Shown: positions 53,701 through 60,969 of the stretch, one piece after another
How the letters are laid out: every line of letters starts with the position of its first letter
How positions within the stretch are numbered: the stretch's first letter is position 1
Source of the DNA: Marinobacter nauticus
Lineage (GTDB): Bacteria > Pseudomonadota > Gammaproteobacteria > Pseudomonadales > Oleiphilaceae
NCBI RefSeq assembly: GCF_003634635.1
Contig: NZ_RBJB01000004.1
Span: forward strand, 186,001-250,000
Direction of reading: 5' to 3'
Length of the DNA stretch: 64,000 nucleotides
Notes under the pieces: generated by a model
Seen by the model: only the letters and a program-made list of their open reading frames with translations
Told to the model about the DNA's origin: nothing
Database searches by the model: none
Program-made: the position numbers and the translations under genes

Positions 53701-54345
53701 AATCTGCGAGCGGCTGGTGTGGGCCTCGCTGCCTGTATCTGCTACCAGCTTGCGCCAGAGCAGCGGCTGCCAGCGGGTTTCCGCATCCAGGGCTTTCTCC
53801 TCGCCCCGAGCGGTAATTACCACATCCTTGCCCTGCTCCCAGGCCGCCAGCCAGTCGGCTCGGAACACCTGGTACTGGTCGAACAGGTCGGCCACTTTCT
53901 CCGCCAGCTGGAAATTGCGCAGATCGGTATCGCGGCCGTCCAGGAATCGCGCCAGTGGTGTGAACGCCTCATCCTGCCCCACCAGCTCCGGCAACAATCG
54001 GTACAGCCGCCAGACCAGACGGCGCTTGTCGAAGGGGGACTGCTCCGGTACTTCGCCGTCGGGCAACACCGCCCGGTAGGCCTGCCAGATGAACCGTGCC
54101 GGAAACAGGAAATCCATGCCGGCGGCAATGCCCAGGCCGCCTTCCACGCCATCCTCGGTGCGCTTCTCCGCCAGCGCCAGCTTCAGCCACTGGGCAATGC
54201 CGTTACTCTGCACCAGAAAGGTCTCGCTCTGTAGCGGCGGCATGGGGTTCTGCCGGCAAATATAGACCACGGCGCGGCGCAGGTCTTCCAGATGGTTGGC
54301 ATGGATGGCGTGAAAGCCGGGTTCAATGGCTGTGGAGTCGGCCAT
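50752..54345 (-). CDS. recC: Exodeoxyribonuclease V gamma subunit
   Basis: Splits the DNA strands and recognises Chi in RecBCD. 1197 aa. It resembles a decayed SF1 helicase: FHAIHANHLEDLRRAVVYIC at the N-terminus, SETFLVQSNGIAQWLKLALA, VMVPDINVYAPHIQAVFG, FTISDQ and CLLGMNDGDYPRSRPPVDFD with DRSRREDDRYLFLEALLSAR. No intact Walker A is visible, as normal for RecC. It is first in the recCBD unit. 162 bp separate it from the small gene upstream, with a hairpin at 54415-54445. Confidence 0.96.
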   Translation of the reverse strand: MADSTAIEPGFHAIHANHLEDLRRAVVYICRQNPMPPLQSETFLVQSNGIAQWLKLALAEKRTEDGVEGGLGIAAGMDFLFPARFIWQAYRAVLPDGEVPEQSPFDKRRLVWRLYRLLPELVGQDEAFTPLARFLDGRDTDLRNFQLAEKVADLFDQYQVFRADWLAAWEQGKDVVITARGEEKALDAETRWQPLLWRKLVADTGSEAHTSRSQIHTRFMEQGQRISEPANPARLPRRIVVFGVSSLPRQALEALYVLSRFSQVVLCVHNPCQFYWADIISDRELLKAERKRGAAHPVLSQIDDPDQLHQHANPLLAAWGKQGRDYIRLLDEFDNPDDYRASFQTPGQKIDIFTDHGDVDNPCLLHQLQNDIHNLTPLQEIRQQQRTVDLTRDHSVVFHDAHGPQREVEILHDQLLAAFNADPTLRPRDVIVMVPDINVYAPHIQAVFGRYSPGRKRHIPFTISDQGQRHHEPVLIALETLMSLPRSRFGVSEIISLLEVAGIRDRFDISEDDIPLARRWVEGANIRWGLHGKHRESLDLPAELERNTWQAGLRAMLLGYGMGDDQPWGGVEPYGEIGGLQASLAGRLGEFVHQLETLWQALQATRTPGEWEALFSAMLEQFFHKVEGQDLLLLNRFRRQLEQWLDDALAAGLEQQPLPLNIVKDVLLQGLDEGGLNQRFLAGKVNFATLMPMRAIPFRKVCLLGMNDGDYPRSRPPVDFDLMAQDYRPGDRSRREDDRYLFLEALLSAREQLYISWVGRSIRDDSERPPSVLIGQLQDHLNSLWTVAGQSDGSVTKALTTQHPLQPFSRDYFPRTNGVGEGEETQPKPLADVLQARGLFTYEREWRSAHAVDNPEQSREALPYQTPEEPISLNELANFLKKPIDTFYQRRLQVRFEAVEEDDTDNENFDLNGLDRWRLDNELIQEGVVKAASEEELHERLEATLDRMARRGDLGMGVTEHRLRTELAGRLPDLFQRYHGALAEWPEAVAEPLPFEFRYSDSTGAVEVVDLIDNLRCNPSGQLCRLVIANSGLLTGSGYSKKVRYANLLRDWLVHLAGQLSGQPYETVILGKEEGRKFHFPVMAPEQAQKHFEAILGRWMEATTRTLPIHCEAGFAWITSFYGGKKSVGDHERAISEAEQAYSTALDRDTGYLLGAFESPEALMASGEFEALLNQLYVPLWEAEQGKSAAEQIGSME

Positions 54346-54507
54346 GGTTTTCCTTGTCTGATGAACAATTCAATCCTCGGGCCACAGCTTACCGCAGTTG
54401 GCCGAGAATACGGACCGTCAGGCGCACTCCATCGTAACCTGACGGAGCGACGCGGGCAGTCGTAATTGTTCAAAAGACAGACGTTGCGAATCCGGATGTC
54501 GGCGGGC

Positions 54508-54735
54508 TCAGGAATGCCGCAGACAAGCCAGAAGCAGATGACGAACCAGGCTCTGGGAGGACGCATCCAGACAAGAGAAATCCTCGGCGTGCAACTGCCT
54601 GTTTTGCATTAGCCTGGCCAGACTTTTGGTATCAATGCTGATGCAAACCCGATCATGATGCCGGCTCTCCAGCCAGCTCAGATCTTCAATCTTGTGCGCC
54701 TGAACCGGGTTCGGGCGTGTGAAGGGCATACCCAT
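54508..54735 (-). CDS. Small hypothetical protein, second gene of a Fur-controlled pair
   Basis: 75 aa, or 73 from the second ATG at 54729 (MPFTRPNPVQAHKIEDLSWL), which sits at a better distance from the GGAGGA ribosome site. No signal peptide or membrane helix. It has a short polar N-terminus and predicted helices with HDRVCISIDTKSLARLMQNR and SLVRHLLLACLRHS. I do not recognise the family. It starts 18 bp after the stop of the 155-aa gene, and both probably share the Fur-boxed promoter at 55245-55277, so a role under iron limitation is inferred. Confidence 0.6.
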   Translation of the reverse strand: MGMPFTRPNPVQAHKIEDLSWLESRHHDRVCISIDTKSLARLMQNRQLHAEDFSCLDASSQSLVRHLLLACLRHS

Positions 54736-54753
54736 AGCTCCTCCGTAAACCTG

Positions 54754-55221
54754 TCAGTGCATGGCCATCGCCGGGCGTGTTGTCGGCGTTGTGAACGGGA
54801 ACGAGGGCCAGTTCAGGTACTCGGCAAAGAATTCCGAATGACGACGATGATCCAGCAATACCTCCAGACACTCATCGGTGCTGCATCGACCGGTTATACC
54901 CGGGCAGGGCTCGCTGGATTGCAGGCTGTCCAGAGCCCGGAAAAGCACATGCTCGGCGGCGCTGATGTCGCCACGGTCGCGCAGCGCCCGGCATACCAGT
55001 ATCGCCGCCAGGGTCAGCTCTACCTGCATGCAGTCCGGGTGATGTTTGCGGGCCAGGCACGCCAGATCGAAAGCACTGCCGGTGGCGGCCACCAGCTTGT
55101 CGGAATCGTGGTTTTCGCTGAAGGTAAAGGCATATTCCATCCAGAGCAGCCATAGATCATTTTTCTCGTTCAGGGAAAGACTGGCAAACATCCGGCGGTG
55201 GCGTGGGCAGAGAAATTTCAT
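54754..55221 (-). CDS. Hypothetical helical protein, first gene of a Fur-controlled pair
   Basis: 155 aa from ATG 55221 (MKFLCPRHRRMFASLSLNEK). GGAGGA lies just upstream. The frame is open much further, but the promoter and Fur box lie there. It appears all-helical, with the TPR-like segments NEKNDLWLLWMEYAFTFSEN and VELTLAAILVCRALRDRGDI then SAAEHVLFRALDSLQS. Cysteines are scattered (C5, further ones near the middle and CSTDEC), which might bind metal. No signal peptide. I do not recognise the family. Iron regulation is the only functional clue. Confidence 0.72.
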   Translation of the reverse strand: MKFLCPRHRRMFASLSLNEKNDLWLLWMEYAFTFSENHDSDKLVAATGSAFDLACLARKHHPDCMQVELTLAAILVCRALRDRGDISAAEHVLFRALDSLQSSEPCPGITGRCSTDECLEVLLDHRRHSEFFAEYLNWPSFPFTTPTTRPAMAMH

Positions 55222-55244
55222 GGCGTCCTCCTTGTCTTGATGCA

Positions 55245-55277
55245 AATGATAATAGTTATCATTAAATGAATTGGCAA
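55245..55277 (-). promoter_or_regulatory. Fur-box-overlapped sigma-70 promoter
   Basis: AATGATAA TAG TTATCATT (55245-55263) is a perfect 8-3-8 palindrome of the Fur type. On the minus strand the -35 TTGCCA (plus 55272-55277) and -10 TATTAT (plus 55249-55254) are separated by exactly 17 bp, so the -10 lies inside the palindrome and Fur-Fe would block transcription of the two small genes. ATG 55221 follows 23 bp downstream. Confidence 0.85.
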
Positions 55278-55377
55278 GGCTCGTGATGATTAATTTTTGT
55301 GCATGGAACAGGTTTGAGCCTGCCCGCCTTCCGGCGTAAAGTTTGTGCCTCTCTGCCAATCCAACGTCTGCATTCCT

Positions 55378-57078
55378 ATGATCAAGCACCGACCGGTTCC
55401 CGCCAGCCTGGATGATCCGCTCTATTATCTGGAGAACATGGATATTCTGGTGGCCTGGGTCGCGAACCACCACGCGGACCTGTTAACGGAACAGGAGCGA
55501 AACCGGCTGGCGGCCTTCAGCGGCCTGGCCACCGGGCCCCGGGCGCTGCTGACCCGCATGGTAATGCGTACCGGAGAGCTGTTCCGGGCCGACAAGCTGC
55601 GTTATCCCGAACTGCCGGTGCCGGAATCGGAAGCACTCAGGATACTGGTGCAGGCGGGCTGGCTGGATCCTGCGCCGGAGCTAAGCCTGGACGACCTGTT
55701 CCGGCTGTTTACCCTGGCTGAATTACGGCCGGTGTTCGCCGATTGGTTGCAACAGCAGGGTCACCCGAAAACTCTGGGCAAGGCCCGGATGCGGGAGCTG
55801 ATGGCGGAACCGTTCAATGCACCAAGAGCCCTGGGGGCTTGGCTGCCTGGTGGCGGTGAGGCTTCGACTGTGGTCCGGTTGCAGGACATGGCCTTGTTCG
55901 ATCGCATCCGCCTGATGTTCTTCGGCAATCTGCGCCAGAGCTGGACCGACTTTGTGCTGGTGGAACTGGGCGTTCAGCAGTTCGAGTCTGTGCCATTTAC
56001 CCCGGCATCCCGGGCCTTCCAGCAGCGGGCCGAGGTGGATTGCTACCTGCAGATGCACCAATGCCGGGAACGGCTCGACAACGGCGAACCGGCGGTCGAC
56101 GTCTGGCCCGATGTTCCGGGGCCTGTGGATAACCCCTGGCTCACCAGCCGCCGGGACCGGTTGTTGCTGGAACTGGGCCGGCAGGCGGAGCGACAGGGCG
56201 AACGGGAACTGGCACTTGAGGTCCTGGAAAACAGCGGTCACCGGGAAGCGCGGCTGAAACAGCTTCGCTTGCTGGAACGGATGAAGCGTTTTGAGGAAGC
56301 CTGGGCCATAGCCTGTCAGTGGCGAACCAGTGAGCTGAGCGACGCCGAAGCCCAGGGCCTGGCCCGGTTGCTGAAGCGGCTGGCGCCCAGGGTCGGGGCC
56401 GACCAGCCCAAGCCTGTGGATAACCCCCCACTGCAGGAATTCACCCTCACATTGCCGAAGCCGGACACGGGTACGGTGGAGTGGGCAGCGCTGCAACATC
56501 TGGCCACGGATGACGCCCCGGTGTTCTATGTGGAAAACACCCTGATAAACGCCCTGTTCGGTCTGCTGTGCTGGCCGGTGATCTTCCAGCCCCTGCGTGG
56601 CGCCTTCTTCCATCCTTTTCATATTGGTCCGGCAGACCTGCCCCGGGAAGACTTCGTTGCCCGTCGCCAGCAGGCGTTCGAGCAAAGGTTCCGTTTGCTG
56701 GGCACTGGCGCCTATCGCCGGGAAATCCTCGACACCTTCAAGAACAAGCAGGGTATCGCCAATCCCTTCGTGTTCTGGCCGGTTTTGGATGAAGCTCTTT
56801 TGGAGCTGGCCCTGCACTGCATTCCCTCGGGCCACCTGGAGGCCCTGTTCCGACGCCTGCTCAACAACATCAAGGAACACCGCAGCGGCTTCCCGGACCT
56901 GATCCGTCTGGTGCCAGAAGCAGACCACCCGGAACAACGCTATGAAATGATTGAGGTGAAAGGCCCTGGCGACCGCCTGCAGGACCATCAGGTGCGCTGG
57001 TTGCAGTTCTTCGCCCGGCAAGGCATCCCGGCCAGCGTGTGCTATGTGCGCTGGCAGGATGATGAGGCCATTGTGTGA
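55378..57078 (+). CDS. FAN1-like structure-specific nuclease (VRR-NUC)
   Basis: 566 aa from ATG 55378 (MIKHRPVPASLDDPLYYLEN). It has the bacterial FAN1 layout: an N-terminal SAP-like/helical DNA-binding region (ALLTRMVMRTGELFRADKLR), a helical TPR-like middle with RERLDNG and RLKQLRLLERM, and a C-terminal VRR-NUC nuclease domain with PDLIRLVPE, YEMIEVKGPGDRLQDHQVRW and FARQGIPASVCYVRW. The catalytic pattern PD...EVKG...Q is intact. FAN1 cuts flaps and helps repair interstrand crosslinks. The GTG of the next gene overlaps its stop (GTGA), so the two are coupled. GTG 55345 is an alternative start. Confidence 0.9.
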   Translation: MIKHRPVPASLDDPLYYLENMDILVAWVANHHADLLTEQERNRLAAFSGLATGPRALLTRMVMRTGELFRADKLRYPELPVPESEALRILVQAGWLDPAPELSLDDLFRLFTLAELRPVFADWLQQQGHPKTLGKARMRELMAEPFNAPRALGAWLPGGGEASTVVRLQDMALFDRIRLMFFGNLRQSWTDFVLVELGVQQFESVPFTPASRAFQQRAEVDCYLQMHQCRERLDNGEPAVDVWPDVPGPVDNPWLTSRRDRLLLELGRQAERQGERELALEVLENSGHREARLKQLRLLERMKRFEEAWAIACQWRTSELSDAEAQGLARLLKRLAPRVGADQPKPVDNPPLQEFTLTLPKPDTGTVEWAALQHLATDDAPVFYVENTLINALFGLLCWPVIFQPLRGAFFHPFHIGPADLPREDFVARRQQAFEQRFRLLGTGAYRREILDTFKNKQGIANPFVFWPVLDEALLELALHCIPSGHLEALFRRLLNNIKEHRSGFPDLIRLVPEADHPEQRYEMIEVKGPGDRLQDHQVRWLQFFARQGIPASVCYVRWQDDEAIV

Positions 57079-59327
57079 AAGTTGCTGTCCGCACCCTGTG
57101 TGAGTTCGCCGCCCGCCACGGCGACCTGGATTTCCGCTACACCCCTGCACCCACCGCCGAGGAGGGCATAGCCGGCCATCAGGCCATCCAGTCAAAGCGT
57201 GGCTACGGCTACAAAAGCGAGTTTTCAGTGACCGGTCTCGTTCTCGGAATGGAGCTGTCCGGCCGGGTTGATGGTTACCATCCGCATAAGAACCGGCTGG
57301 AAGAAATCAAGACCCACCGGGGCGATGTGTCCCGCATCCGCCCTCACCAGCAGGCTTTGCACCGGGCCCAGTTACGGGCCTATGGCGCTTTGCTGTGCCG
57401 GCAGGAAAACCGCAAGAGCGTGGAACTGGCGCTGGTCTACTACGACATCGGCCGGGACAAGGAAACGTTGCTCACCGAAACCGCCAAAGCCGACGAGCTC
57501 TGGCAGGAGCTGGAAACCCTGTGTGGTCTGTACAAAGCCTGGGCCGAGCAGGAAGAACACCATCGGGAACAACGAGACGCCCTGCTGGCCAACCTGCGCT
57601 TTCCCTTCCCGGACTTTCGCCCCCGGCAACGGCAGCTGGCGGAAACCGTGTACAAGAACTCGGTCAAAGCCGGTACCCTGCTGCTGGAAGCGCCTACCGG
57701 CCTGGGCAAAACCCTGGGTACCCTGTTCCCGGCCCTGATGGCGATGCCTGCCGCGAGGCAGGACCGGCTGTTCTACCTCACCTGCCGCAACACCGCCCGG
57801 CAGCTGGCGCTGGACGCTGTGTATAAGTTGCAGCATGCCCAGGATGAGTTGCAGCCCTGGCCTCTGCGCACCCTGGAACTGGTATCGAAGGACGACGCCT
57901 GCGAACACCCGGACAAAGCCTGCCACGGCGACTCCTGCCCGCTGGCAAAGGGCTTCTTCGACCGCCTGCCCGATGCCCGGGCCGAGGCGGTACAGAGCAA
58001 GGAGCCGTTAACTCAAGAGACATTGGCGAACATCGCCGCCGGTCATGATATTTGCCCCTACTTCCTGGCCCAGGAAATGGTCCGCTGGAGCGACCTGGTG
58101 ATTGGTGATGTGAACCGGCTGTTCGATCAGTCGGCCCTGCTGCACGGCCTGATTCGCCAGAACCACTGGCAGGCCAGCGTGCTGGTGGACGAAGCCCACA
58201 ATCTGGTAGACCGGGCCCGGGGCATGTACTCGGTGCAGCTGGAACAGCAGCGCTTGTTGAAGCTGAAAAAAACCGCCCCGAAACCGGTGAAAGCCGCCCT
58301 GGAACGCACCGCTCGGGCCTGGAAGGCGCTGATCCGGGATCACGGCGAACAGGCCCAGCCGGTGTTCCTGCCGATTCTGCCGTCGCAATTGCTGGGTGCC
58401 CTGCAGGCGATGGTCTCGGTGATCACCGATTACCTGGCTGACAACCCGCCGGACCTGGCCCTGCAGGAAGTGATGTTCGAAAGTGTGGCCTTCATGAAAC
58501 TGGCGGACAGCTTTGGTGATCATTCCCTGTGCGAATTCCAGCGCAGCGGCCGTGGCCGGGCCAGCCTGACCATCCAGAACCTGATCCCGGCGGATTTCCT
58601 CATTGAGCGCTTCAAAGCCGCTCACTCGGTGCTGCTGTTCTCCGCAACCCTCAGCCCCGGCGTGTATTACCGGGACTTGCTTGGTTTGCCGGAAGACGCC
58701 CGCTTCACGTCCCTGCCCAGCCCGTTCAGCGCCGGACAACTGAAGGTTGAGTTCACGCCCGGCATCAGCACCCGGCAGGTGCATCGTGAAGCCAGCCTGC
58801 AGCCCATCGCCGAACTGATCGCCAAACAGTACCGGGCACGGCCGGGCCACTACCTGGCGTTCTTCAGCAGCTTTAAATACGCCAAAGAGGTGAGTGATGC
58901 GTTGGCAAAACAGGCACCTGATATTCCCCAGCGTTCACAACAACCGGGGATGAGCGCGGAGCAGCGTCGGCAATTCCTGGCGGACTTTCGGAAGGCTGAA
59001 GGCAGCATCGCTTTTGCGGTGCTCGGCGGCGTGTTCAGCGAAGGCATCGACCTGCCTGGTGACCAGCTGATTGGCGCCTTTGTGGCCACCCTTGGCCTGC
59101 CCCCGTTTGATGCCTGGCATGAAATCCTCAAAGACCGTCTGCAACAACGATTTGGCGAAGGCTATAACTACACCTACCTGATCCCCGGCCTGCAGAAAGT
59201 GGCCCAGGCCGCTGGCCGGGTGATCCGCACTCCGGAAGACCGGGGGGTAATCTGGCTGATTGATGACCGTTTTCTGAAACGACCGGTGCGGGGCCTGTTG
59301 CCGACCTGGTGGTTCACCAACACCTGA
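57075..59327 (+). CDS. Iron-sulfur XPD/DinG-type helicase with N-terminal PD-(D/E)XK nuclease
   Basis: 750 aa, start GTG 57075. The N-terminal ~170 residues form a RecB/Cas4-like nuclease: H35, LSGRVDGYH (D66), EEIKTH (E77, K79) and QLRAY (Q99, Y103). Then an SF2 helicase: Walker A EAPTGLGKT (205-213), an Fe-S pattern of four cysteines (C276, C283, C288, C327), DEAH at 372-375, LLFSATLSPG, and the C-terminal VAQAAGRVIRTPEDRGVIWL (motif VI). It is a predicted 5'-3' DNA helicase with its own nuclease, coupled to the FAN1-like gene. A joint crosslink or flap repair role is inferred. Confidence 0.92.
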   Translation: MKVAVRTLCEFAARHGDLDFRYTPAPTAEEGIAGHQAIQSKRGYGYKSEFSVTGLVLGMELSGRVDGYHPHKNRLEEIKTHRGDVSRIRPHQQALHRAQLRAYGALLCRQENRKSVELALVYYDIGRDKETLLTETAKADELWQELETLCGLYKAWAEQEEHHREQRDALLANLRFPFPDFRPRQRQLAETVYKNSVKAGTLLLEAPTGLGKTLGTLFPALMAMPAARQDRLFYLTCRNTARQLALDAVYKLQHAQDELQPWPLRTLELVSKDDACEHPDKACHGDSCPLAKGFFDRLPDARAEAVQSKEPLTQETLANIAAGHDICPYFLAQEMVRWSDLVIGDVNRLFDQSALLHGLIRQNHWQASVLVDEAHNLVDRARGMYSVQLEQQRLLKLKKTAPKPVKAALERTARAWKALIRDHGEQAQPVFLPILPSQLLGALQAMVSVITDYLADNPPDLALQEVMFESVAFMKLADSFGDHSLCEFQRSGRGRASLTIQNLIPADFLIERFKAAHSVLLFSATLSPGVYYRDLLGLPEDARFTSLPSPFSAGQLKVEFTPGISTRQVHREASLQPIAELIAKQYRARPGHYLAFFSSFKYAKEVSDALAKQAPDIPQRSQQPGMSAEQRRQFLADFRKAEGSIAFAVLGGVFSEGIDLPGDQLIGAFVATLGLPPFDAWHEILKDRLQQRFGEGYNYTYLIPGLQKVAQAAGRVIRTPEDRGVIWLIDDRFLKRPVRGLLPTWWFTNT

Positions 59328-59456
59328 TTCAGAGAGCGTCAAATTGTCGCGATCGACGTCAGTTGTTACATATCACTATGGAAAAACCTGTTCGCTTGCT
59401 TAGAATTCGTGGCCCTTAATGACAACCCCTCCGATGATCAAGGACACTGATTGCAA

Positions 59457-59849
59457 ATGAACCCGACCGATCTTGTTTTCCAGAGCTATGGTCGCTGCTG
59501 CCGCAAGGATGAATTCTTTGTGGATTTCTACGACTTCTTCATGTCCAGCTCCGATGCCATCCGCAACCGGTTTCTGAACACGGATATGTCTGCTCAGCGC
59601 CATCTGCTGCGTAACGGTGTGATGCAGATCATCCTGGTTGCCCGGGGTATGTCCGACCGCAAATTGCGGGATCTGGGAGAAAGCCATAATCGCCACAATT
59701 ACAATATTCAGCCTGAGTGGTACGACCTCTGGCAGGAGGCATTGCTGAAAACGGTTCGCGCTCACGATCCAGAATACACGCCCGAACTCCGAGAGGCGTG
59801 GCGTAGCGTGCTCAAGCCCGGTATCGACCTGATCCGCGGCGCTTACTGA
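59457..59849 (+). CDS. Single-domain globin
   Basis: 130 aa. The N-terminal pattern DLVFQSYGRCCRKDEFFVDF, then YDFFMSSSDAIRNRF, and the segment LRDLGESHNRHNYNIQPEWY, which offers a proximal F8 histidine, fit the globin fold. The C-terminus continues with helices G and H (EALLKTVRAHDPEYTPELRE). It probably binds haem and may handle O2 or NO, or sense them, but no partner gene is adjacent. TTG 59451 is an alternative start, because AAGGA (59440-59444) sits at better spacing from it than from ATG 59457. Confidence 0.75.
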   Translation: MNPTDLVFQSYGRCCRKDEFFVDFYDFFMSSSDAIRNRFLNTDMSAQRHLLRNGVMQIILVARGMSDRKLRDLGESHNRHNYNIQPEWYDLWQEALLKTVRAHDPEYTPELREAWRSVLKPGIDLIRGAY

Positions 59850-59860
59850 GTTCGTGGCAA

Positions 59861-59905
59861 GCTGACGGGCGGGATAGATTGGAAGCTATCTTGATTCCCG
59901 TCAGC
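59861..59905. repeat. Nested inverted repeat between globin and yhiI-like genes
   Basis: Outer arms GCTGACGGG (59861-59869) / CCCGTCAGC (59897-59905), inner arms GATAG (59873-59877) / CTATC (59886-59890). It starts 12 bp after the globin stop and could end that transcript, but no T-run follows. Confidence 0.6.
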
Positions 59906-59970
59906 CTGAACGTCACACTTCTGCTCTATACTTACCCTGTCATACCTATTCTTCCCCTCAAGGACGACAC

Positions 59971-60969
59971 ATGGCCCAGAAAAGCACCAACACCGCTCCC
60001 AAACTTTTTCTCGTTGTGCTGATCGTGGCCCTGATTGCCGTTGCAGCTTGGTACCTGATGCCGAAAGGCGATCAGGTGCCGGAGCATATTGGCTCTGGTA
60101 ACGGTCGTATTGAAGCCACCGAAGTCGATATTGCCACCCGAATACCCGGACGCCTGGAATCCTTCGAAGTCCGCGAGGGCGACATGGTTGAAGCCGGCAT
60201 GTTGCTGGCTGTGATGGATACCGACGAACTTGAGGCCAGCCTGGCAGCGGCGCAAGCCAGTTTGCACCAGGCCGAGCAGAGCCGGCGACTGGCCGAGGCC
60301 GTGGTGGCCCAACGGGAAAGCGAGCGTCGGTATGCCCAAGCCGAACTGGCCCGTATTGAATCGCTGGCCGATCGGGGCCATGCCTCTCAGGAGCAGTTGG
60401 ACCGCGCCCGTACCGCGGCGGAAACCGCCGAGGCGGCATTGCAGGCCGCCAGAGTACAAGTGGCGTCTGCCGATGCCAGTATCGAAGCTGCCAAAGCCAG
60501 TGCCCGCCGTATCCAGACCAATATTGATGACAGTCAGTTGACCACGCCGGTGGGTGGCCGGGTTCTGTATCGGCTGGCGGAGCCGGGCGAGGTGCTGGCC
60601 GCCGGTGGCAAAGTAGCCACGGTACTGGATGTCACCGATGTGTACATGACCATCTTCCTGCCCACAGCCCAGGCGGGCAAAGTCCGGGTTGGCTCTGAAG
60701 CCCGGATCGTTCTTGATGCCCTGCCGGACTATGTGGTGCCAGCGGAAGTCAGCTTCGTCGCCGCCGAAGCCCAGTTCACGCCGAAGTCTGTGGAAACCCG
60801 CAGCGAGCGGGAGAAGCTGATGTTCCGGGTTCGTATCCGGATTGATCCGGAGTTGCTCAAAGCCTATCGGGACCGGGTGAAAACCGGTGTACCCGGCGAA
60901 GCCTACGTAAGACTGGATGAGGGCCAGCCCTGGCCCGAGAGCCTGAAAGTGGCTTTGCCCAATGACTGA
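59971..60969 (+). CDS. yhiI: HlyD-family periplasmic adaptor (YhiI-like)
   Basis: 332 aa. N-terminal membrane anchor (about 11-30, [19 protein letters not shown]), lipoyl half [20 protein letters not shown], a long coiled coil (about 85-190, Ala/Glu/Arg-rich), second lipoyl half [20 protein letters not shown], then barrel domains. It overlaps rbbA by 8 bp and so forms an operon with it. In E. coli the yhiI-rbbA-yhhJ cluster has this layout. It is a predicted adaptor bridging the ABC permease to the outer membrane. Substrate unknown. Confidence 0.88.
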   Translation: MAQKSTNTAPKLFLVVLIVALIAVAAWYLMPKGDQVPEHIGSGNGRIEATEVDIATRIPGRLESFEVREGDMVEAGMLLAVMDTDELEASLAAAQASLHQAEQSRRLAEAVVAQRESERRYAQAELARIESLADRGHASQEQLDRARTAAETAEAALQAARVQVASADASIEAAKASARRIQTNIDDSQLTTPVGGRVLYRLAEPGEVLAAGGKVATVLDVTDVYMTIFLPTAQAGKVRVGSEARIVLDALPDYVVPAEVSFVAAEAQFTPKSVETRSEREKLMFRVRIRIDPELLKAYRDRVKTGVPGEAYVRLDEGQPWPESLKVALPND

